NCBI RefSeq assembly: GCF_002251795.1
Contig: NZ_NOXU01000019.1
Location: 43,504-107,503 of the forward strand
Source of the DNA: Niveispirillum lacus
Lineage (GTDB): Bacteria; Pseudomonadota; Alphaproteobacteria; Azospirillales; Azospirillaceae
Direction: 5' to 3'
Length of the DNA stretch: 64,000 nt
The notes beneath the pieces are model-generated. The model was given only the letters and a program-made list of their open reading frames with translations. It was not told the origin of the DNA and made no database searches. A program made the position numbers and the translations under genes. Shown here piece by piece: positions 58,825 to 64,000 of this stretch; position 1 is the first letter of the stretch; every line of letters starts with the position of its first letter.

Positions 58825-61191
58825 ATGCCCACCGCCCCCATTCCGGCGGCCAGCCCTGTCGCGCGCTATATCGCCGACGGGGTGGCCAGCCGTTTTGCCT
58901 TTGCTTTCCCGATCTACGCCGCCGCCGACCTGTCGCTCTATCTGGATGCAGCCCCCTGGACCAGCGGCTTTACGCTGGAAGGGCTGGGTGATCCGGCCGG
59001 CGGGGCGGTGCAGTTGGACACAACACCGGCGGCTGGCACCATTATCACCATCGAACGCCGTGTCGCATTGGACCGGCAGGCGGATTTTCTGGAAAGCGGG
59101 CCGCTGGCTGCCAGAAGCCTGAACGAACAGTTGAATCGCCTTACATCCATGGTGCAGCAACTGGCCGCCGATCAGGCGCGCATGCTGCGCGCGGCCCCCA
59201 CTGACCTGCCCGCGTCGCCCTTGCTGCCCGACCGCGCCGTGCGGGCGGGGGCGGCACTGGGCTTTGATGCGTCCGGCAATCCCGTTGCACTGCCGCTGGA
59301 CAGGCTGCCTGCTGCGGGCATTGTCTCCGCCCATGGGCCGGGGGCTGTCAGCCGGGATGTGACCGACAAGCTGCGCGATGTGGTGACGGCCAAGGATTTC
59401 GGCGCTGTCGGTGACGGGGTCACCGACGATACCGGCGCCATCCTTGCGGCTCTGGCGGCGCATCGCTCCGTCTTCTTGCCGGCCGGCACCTATCGGACCA
59501 CCGCGCCCATTGTGCTGGGTTATGGCCGCACCCTTTATGGCGAGGGGGAGGGCAGTGTGATCCAGGCCCGTGCAGCCGCCTTTGATCCCGTCAACCTGCC
59601 CACCTATCCCAGCTTGTTCAATGCTGTGGAGATGGTGGATGGCTATGCCAGCTTGCGCGACCTGCGCATTGTCGGCGGGGCCACGGGGGTGAAGCTGTTC
59701 GGGCGTGATGGGCCGTGCGTCAAGAATGTTGTGGAGAATCTGTCGATCTGGGACAGCATCAACGGCATTGTTCTGGACGGCCATCACGACACCAACCGGC
59801 CCTGTTACTGGAACCATATCGCCCGTGTCCTGGTGGCCCGTCCCCAGGCGCATGGCGTGCTGTTCACCGTGGAAGGTGATGGCGACACGCCCAATGCCAA
59901 CAAGTTTCAGGATGTACGCGTCTATTCCCTGGCGGCCCCCATCAGCGGCTGCGGCTTTTTTATCTCTGCCGGGCGCTTCAATAACAGCTTCACCGATTGC
60001 GAGGCCAACCTGCATCCGAGCGGACAGGCCTGTCTGCGGCTGGGGGCGGCCACCGACCAGAACCTGATTGTCAATTTCTACGCCGAAAGCCTGGGCGCCC
60101 TGCCCGGCATCCGCATTGACAATGGCAGCCAGAATACCAGCATCGTCAACCTGTTCAGCGCCACCGGCGGGCAGCCGATCTGGGATACGTCATCATCCCG
60201 CGCCTATACGGCTATCAATGCCGGCTATCCGCTGCGCAACCTGTTGAAGGAAACCCATATCACCGACCTGCGGGTCGAAGGGTTCAGCGTTGATACCAAT
60301 TATGTGGAGCCGGCCAGCGGCGGACTGGTCAATGCCGACCTGACCTCTACCACGCATCTGATTTCGGCCTTTGGCGGGGCGGTGGAATTTCGCCTGCCCA
60401 AGGCGGACACGGCCAATGGCCGCATCTTGACCATCAAGAAGACCGACAGTTCCGCCAATCCTGTTACCGTCACCGAGCTGGGCGGGCCAGGACCGGACGG
60501 CCGGCCGGTCATCCTGTCCTCGCGCTATGATCATGTCAGCGTCGTGTCCAACGGGGCGGGGTGGTGGGTAACGGCGCGTACCGGGCATCCGGGCAATGCT
60601 GAATTCCGTGACGAGGCCGGTCTGTTCGAGCCTGACCTGATGAAGGACCTCTACCTTGTCAGCGGTGGCGACGGCGATGTGGAGGTGCGCCTGCCCAGCC
60701 CGTCGGCGACCCAGGCCGTCGGACGGCGCGTCACGATCAAGAAATCTGACAGTTCCACCGGCCGGATCAGCGTCACCGCCGCCACGGGCACGGGGCCGGA
60801 TGGCCGCGTCTGGAACCTGGCGCAGCACCATGAGCAGGTGACAGTATTTTCCAACGGGGCGGCCTGGTGGGTCACCTCGGCCAGCCGTATGCCGTCGACG
60901 ATCCATTTCCATGAGGCGGCGGGCCTGTTCCAGCCCGACCTGGGTGCTGAACATTACCTTGTCTCCGCCTTTGCCGGGGTGGTGGAGGTGCGGCTGCCGG
61001 CCCCGGCTGCTGCCAATAGCGGCACCCGCCTGACCGTGAAGAAGACCGACCCGTCCACCAACCTTGTCAATGTCACCGCCGGCGATGGCACGGGGGGACC
61101 GGATGGCGGACCCAAACCCCTGTCGGTGCAGTTTGACAGTATGACCCTGCTGTCCAACGGGGCGGCGTGGCACATAATCGGGCGAACGTGA
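58825..61191 (+). CDS. Tailspike with pectate-lyase-type beta-helix and triple C-terminal repeat
   Basis: The 788-residue protein has three parts. The N-terminal ~150 residues resemble the particle-binding domain of T7 gp17-like fibres (VARYIADGVASRFAFAFPIY, RSLNEQLNRLTSMVQQLAAD). From residue ~189 a right-handed beta-helix begins with DFGAVGDGVTDDTGAILAAL and FLPAGTYRTT, the pectate-lyase-3 start seen in depolymerase spikes. Three ~100-residue repeats follow at about 500-598, 599-699 and 700-788, each with (L)VS-FGG-VEVRLP, KK(T/S)D-S and NGAAWW. It probably binds and may cleave a surface polysaccharide. Confidence 0.85.
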   Translation: MPTAPIPAASPVARYIADGVASRFAFAFPIYAAADLSLYLDAAPWTSGFTLEGLGDPAGGAVQLDTTPAAGTIITIERRVALDRQADFLESGPLAARSLNEQLNRLTSMVQQLAADQARMLRAAPTDLPASPLLPDRAVRAGAALGFDASGNPVALPLDRLPAAGIVSAHGPGAVSRDVTDKLRDVVTAKDFGAVGDGVTDDTGAILAALAAHRSVFLPAGTYRTTAPIVLGYGRTLYGEGEGSVIQARAAAFDPVNLPTYPSLFNAVEMVDGYASLRDLRIVGGATGVKLFGRDGPCVKNVVENLSIWDSINGIVLDGHHDTNRPCYWNHIARVLVARPQAHGVLFTVEGDGDTPNANKFQDVRVYSLAAPISGCGFFISAGRFNNSFTDCEANLHPSGQACLRLGAATDQNLIVNFYAESLGALPGIRIDNGSQNTSIVNLFSATGGQPIWDTSSSRAYTAINAGYPLRNLLKETHITDLRVEGFSVDTNYVEPASGGLVNADLTSTTHLISAFGGAVEFRLPKADTANGRILTIKKTDSSANPVTVTELGGPGPDGRPVILSSRYDHVSVVSNGAGWWVTARTGHPGNAEFRDEAGLFEPDLMKDLYLVSGGDGDVEVRLPSPSATQAVGRRVTIKKSDSSTGRISVTAATGTGPDGRVWNLAQHHEQVTVFSNGAAWWVTSASRMPSTIHFHEAAGLFQPDLGAEHYLVSAFAGVVEVRLPAPAAANSGTRLTVKKTDPSTNLVNVTAGDGTGGPDGGPKPLSVQFDSMTLLSNGAAWHIIGRT
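60322..61188 (+). repeat. Three tandem ~300-bp repeats coding the tailspike C-terminus
   Basis: Repeat units start at 60322, 60619 and 60922 (residues 500, 599 and 700). Units 2 and 3 share GLF(E/Q)PDL, (Y)LVS, VEVRLP, V-KK(S/T)D-ST, GPDG and LSNGAAW-like segments; unit 1 is more diverged. The repeats are protein-level, with clearly diverged DNA. Confidence 0.85.
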
Positions 61192-62675
61192 TGGAGACCG
61201 CCGACCCTGGGGGAAAGGAAGGCTTCGTCACTTTTCTGGACCGCTGGAACGCCGAACAGGGCCTGAAGACGCCAGGTCTGCATACTGATATGGCCGGCTG
61301 GCTGGAACGCCGCTGGCGGGCGGGGTCGAAGGAGTTGCTGCTGCTGGCGTTCCGTGACAGCGGCAAATCCACCCTGATCGGCCTGTTCTGTGCCTGGCTT
61401 CTGTATCTGGATGCCAACCGCCGCGTGATGGTGCTGGCTGCCGACACCCATCTGGCCAAGAAGATGGTGCGCACCGTCAAACGCATCGTGGAGCGTCACC
61501 CCCTGTGCCAGGGCATGAAGCCGCCCAAGCCCGATCTGTGGGGGGCAGAGGAATTCGCCATTGCCCGCGACAAGGTGGGACGTGATCCATCCATGGTGGC
61601 CAAGGGCATCACCGCGAATGTCACCGGCAGCCATGCCGACATCGTGGTCTGTGATGATGTGGAGGTGCCAAACACCTGCGGCACCGCCGAAAAGCGCCAG
61701 GAACTCCGTCAGCGTTTGGGGGAAATCGCCTATGTGCTCTCACCCGGCGGTACGCAGCTTTACATCGGTACCCCGCATTCCTTTCAGTCGATCTATAGCC
61801 AGCGCGCTTGTGTGGAGGAGGGAGAGGAGGGGCCGTTCCTGGATGGGTTCGAGCGGTTGGAACGCCCTATCCTGACCGAAACCGGGGCCAGTGCCTGGCC
61901 GGAACGCTTCACCCCGGAAAGCATCGACCGTATCCGTCGGCGCAGCAGTGCCAACAAATTTGCCAGCCAGATGATGCTGCGGCCCGTGTCGCTGGAGGAT
62001 GGGCGGCTGGATGTGGACAGGCTGGTTGCTTATGATTGGGACCTGATTGAACCAAAACTGGCCGCCCCTGATTTCCGCCTGGGTCCACACCGGTTGCGGT
62101 CGTTGCGTGTCTGGTGGGACCCGGCCGTTGGTCTGCGCGACAAGAAACGCCGCCGGGCCGGGGACGGGTCGGTGGCGATCCTGCTGGGAGAGGATGGGGA
62201 AGGTCGGTTCTTCATTCACCGCGCCCTCTACCTGACGGTGCCTGCCGGATCGGAAGAAACAGCGGGTGCTGCCCAGTGCCGCGAACTGGTCGCCATGGTG
62301 GCCGATACGGGCGTGCGGTTGATCCATCTGGAGGTCAATGGGGTGGGGGCCTTCCTGCCGGAAACCCTGCGTCGCACCCTGTTTGAACGGGGATTGACCA
62401 AGGTCAGTGTGCTGGAACAGCGCTCAGTTCAGGCCAAGGTCGACCGGATTCTGGGAACCATTGACGGGCCGCTGCATGCCAGCCTGATTTATGCCCATGA
62501 CAGTGTCATTGCCGGTCCGTTGGGTCGGGAGATGCGGGAATGGCGCCCACGCGGGCGGGGCCATGATGATGGCTTGGATGCCCTTGCCGGCGCCATGTCG
62601 ATGTGTCCGCGACCGCGCCCCGACCATACACGCCAGACCGGGCCGATCCTGGCCCAGAGCGATTTCGACCTTTGA
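61191..62675 (+). CDS. Phage terminase large subunit
   Basis: The 494-residue packaging motor has an N-terminal ATPase with Walker A FRDSGKST near residues 53-60 and Walker B DIVVCDDVEVPNT near 148-160. The C-terminal RNase-H-like nuclease has acidic positions in VWWDPAVG (~308), HLEVNGVGAFLP (~379) and GHDDGLDALAGAM (~457-468). All key residues appear intact. It starts at the TGATG overlap with the tailspike stop. The late position, after the tail genes, matches T7 gp19. No small terminase or portal gene is visible nearby. Confidence 0.9.
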   Translation: METADPGGKEGFVTFLDRWNAEQGLKTPGLHTDMAGWLERRWRAGSKELLLLAFRDSGKSTLIGLFCAWLLYLDANRRVMVLAADTHLAKKMVRTVKRIVERHPLCQGMKPPKPDLWGAEEFAIARDKVGRDPSMVAKGITANVTGSHADIVVCDDVEVPNTCGTAEKRQELRQRLGEIAYVLSPGGTQLYIGTPHSFQSIYSQRACVEEGEEGPFLDGFERLERPILTETGASAWPERFTPESIDRIRRRSSANKFASQMMLRPVSLEDGRLDVDRLVAYDWDLIEPKLAAPDFRLGPHRLRSLRVWWDPAVGLRDKKRRRAGDGSVAILLGEDGEGRFFIHRALYLTVPAGSEETAGAAQCRELVAMVADTGVRLIHLEVNGVGAFLPETLRRTLFERGLTKVSVLEQRSVQAKVDRILGTIDGPLHASLIYAHDSVIAGPLGREMREWRPRGRGHDDGLDALAGAMSMCPRPRPDHTRQTGPILAQSDFDL

Positions 62676-62700
62676 TCCCTCTCTGCGAAAGGAAACACGG

Positions 62701-63138
62701 ATGACCCGTCCTCTGCTGGTCCCTGAACCCCACCGCGCGCCCAGCCTGCCTGCTGATAGCGGCCAGGACACATTGGCGCGTGCCATCTGGGCCCATGGCC
62801 ATGGCCGTGGCGTGCGCGCGATGGAAGCGCTGGCCGCGATGGCCCTGAACGCGCGCCATGGACAGCCAGGCCGATCACTGGTGCAGGTGGTGCGTGACCC
62901 GATGCTGTTTGCGGCCTGGGGGCCGGACGACCCGCGTCATGGCCCGATGCTGGCGGTGGATGGTGGTGACCTGTCCTTTGCCGCCGCCCACCGCATCGCC
63001 CGCCGCGCCATTGCCGGGCTGGACCTGATCGTCGCCGGGGCCAACCGGTTTCTGGATGATGCCGACCCAGTGCCCGCCTGGGCCGTGGGCTTGACCCCGG
63101 TGGCCGTTCTGGCGGGGTTCAGTTTTTACCGGGTGTGA
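62701..63138 (+). CDS. SleB-like cell-wall hydrolase relative, probably lacking catalytic residues
   Basis: The 145-residue protein follows the terminase by 25 bp, with GAAAGGAAA upstream. The C-terminal half reads ...GANRFLDDADPVPAWAVGLTPVAVLAGFSFYRV, matching the end of the SleB/CwlJ hydrolase fold (ATHYH...P.WA...IG.H.FYR), and the N-terminal AIWAHGHGRGVRAMEALAAM matches its first helix. The catalytic Glu normally in the EARGE-like stretch and the HYH motif are replaced, so lysis activity is doubtful. No signal peptide or holin is visible. Position suggests a lysis or structural role in the phage-like operon. Confidence 0.65.
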   Translation: MTRPLLVPEPHRAPSLPADSGQDTLARAIWAHGHGRGVRAMEALAAMALNARHGQPGRSLVQVVRDPMLFAAWGPDDPRHGPMLAVDGGDLSFAAAHRIARRAIAGLDLIVAGANRFLDDADPVPAWAVGLTPVAVLAGFSFYRV

Positions 63139-63160
63139 GTGCGCAATGCCGGCCCAATTC

Positions 63161-64000
63161 TCATTGGGCTTGCAACCACGCCATCGTGAGGCTGGCCATG
63201 GCTTCGGCGCCGATGGCCAGACTGCTTTCGTCGACCTTGAACAGGGGCGAATGGTTGCTGGGGGCCTTCTCGATCGGCACATTGGTCGGGGTGGCGCCGA
63301 CCCAGAAGAAAAAGCCGGGGATTTTCTGCTGGAAAAAGCTGAAATCCTCCGCCCCGGTTGTCTTGCTGCCTTCGACCAGCTTGCCCGGCCCTGCAACCTG
63401 CGCCAGGACCGGGGCCGCCCATTTTGTCAGGTCGCGATCATTGTCGGTGACGGGATAGCCGGTTTCGATGGTGACACTGGCCGTCGCGCCGGCGCTTTCG
63501 GCAATGTTTTCTGCAACCCGCCGGATGCGTTCATGCACCTCCTGGCGCATGCCCTGATCAAAGGTGCGGATGGTACCGACCATTTCTGCCTTGTCCGGGA
63601 TGATGTTGGACCGCACGCCGCCGTTCAGCGCCCCCACTGTCACCACCGCCGGTTCCTTGATCACCTCCATATTGCGGCTGACGATGGTTTGCAGGCCGAC
63701 CAGGATCTGGGCTGAAGTGACCAGCGGGTCCACACCCGTCCAGGGTCGGCCACCATGTGCCTGCCGGCCCTGCACCACGATCTTGAACGTATCGGCCGCC
63801 GCCATGGCTGGGCCAGGGCGATAGGCGATGGTGCCGACATGATAGGCTGACACCAGATGCAGGCCAAAGATCGCTTGCGGTATCGGTTCCTGGTCCAGCA
63901 CACCCTGTTTCACCATCAGTTCGGCGCCGCCCTCCTCGCCCTCCGGCGGCCCTTCTTCTGCCGGCTGGAAGATGAACTTGACCGTGCCCGGCAGGTCGGC
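63161..64000 (-). CDS. M20-family amidohydrolase/peptidase (N-terminus outside window)
   Basis: The 279 residues visible on the minus strand start beyond the right edge. FQPAEEGPPEGEEGG gives the catalytic Glu pair of M20D amidohydrolases (hippurate/IAA-amino-acid hydrolase type). The lid/dimerisation domain is FKIVVQGRQAHGGRPWTGVD, and TTGAEDFSFFQQKIPGFFFW carries a C-terminal ligand region. The first ~150 residues, with the zinc-binding HMD motif, are missing. It is convergent with the phage-like operon, whose last stop is 22 bp away. Confidence 0.92.
   Translation of the reverse strand, partial: ADLPGTVKFIFQPAEEGPPEGEEGGAELMVKQGVLDQEPIPQAIFGLHLVSAYHVGTIAYRPGPAMAAADTFKIVVQGRQAHGGRPWTGVDPLVTSAQILVGLQTIVSRNMEVIKEPAVVTVGALNGGVRSNIIPDKAEMVGTIRTFDQGMRQEVHERIRRVAENIAESAGATASVTIETGYPVTDNDRDLTKWAAPVLAQVAGPGKLVEGSKTTGAEDFSFFQQKIPGFFFWVGATPTNVPIEKAPSNHSPLFKVDESSLAIGAEAMASLTMAWLQAQ

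Noticed and set aside
49913..63138. tRNA-Gly as the integration site of the phage-like block
   Set aside because: No copy of the tRNA 3' end was found by eye in 54205-54472 or after 63138, no integrase is present, and degP plus a two-component operon lie between tRNA and block.
54473..63138. RcGTA-type gene transfer agent
   Set aside because: The genes are podovirus-like (tubular A/B, tailspike), not the siphovirus-like set of Rhodobacter GTA; only a GTA-like use, not homology, remains possible.

Overview
The window looks like a chromosomal segment of a GC-rich alphaproteobacterium. The mdh / sucCD linkage, the dnaN-recF-gyrB block, the ChvI-like winged-helix protein and the isoquinoline-oxidoreductase-type molybdoenzyme fit Rhodospirillales, perhaps Azospirillaceae such as Niveispirillum or Nitrospirillum. 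This placement is inference from gene content only; no marker was searched.

Layout. 1-13.3 kb: a hybrid sensor kinase (cut by the left edge), a winged-helix regulator, two tandem CPBP membrane proteases, a ferredoxin-TenA-EamA operon, a two-subunit molybdenum hydroxylase, a membrane-anchored winged-helix/beta-propeller regulator and a DUF885 hydrolase. 13.4-18.6 kb: the replication block dnaN-recF-gyrB, without dnaA beside it. 18.7-31.7 kb: a potassium channel, a thiamine-diphosphate enzyme, oligoendopeptidase F, rho, a response regulator with an ATPase-less histidine-kinase-like partner, ompW, prfB with its programmed frameshift, and a PAS sensor kinase. 31.7-40.1 kb: TCA and leucine genes (sucD, sucC, mdh, leuB, leuD) interspersed with small secreted proteins. 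40.3-49.8 kb: a VOC protein, an AraC regulator, three tandem oligopeptide-binding proteins, an XRE regulator with a membrane protein, folE, apaG and a GNAT. 49.9 kb: tRNA-Gly(CCC). 50.1-54.2 kb: degP divergent from an OmpR/EnvZ-type two-component operon, with a cluster of TGACAG-like sites in the shared promoter region.

The least ordinary part is 54.4-63.1 kb: eight intact, tightly packed, co-directional genes of podovirus (T7-like) type. In order they are major capsid protein, a small structural-region protein, tail tubular protein A, tail tubular protein B, a coiled-coil internal-virion-like protein, a pectate-lyase-fold tailspike with a triple C-terminal repeat, the large terminase, and a SleB-like cell-wall hydrolase relative that seems to lack the usual catalytic residues. 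No portal, scaffold, small terminase, integrase, repressor or replication gene is present, and housekeeping-type genes lie on both sides. It may be a decayed prophage, a domesticated particle or gene-transfer-like system, or part of a split prophage. It is the best candidate here for an undescribed system. A 121-bp inverted-repeat element sits inside this operon, and a strong branched terminator hairpin lies just upstream of it.
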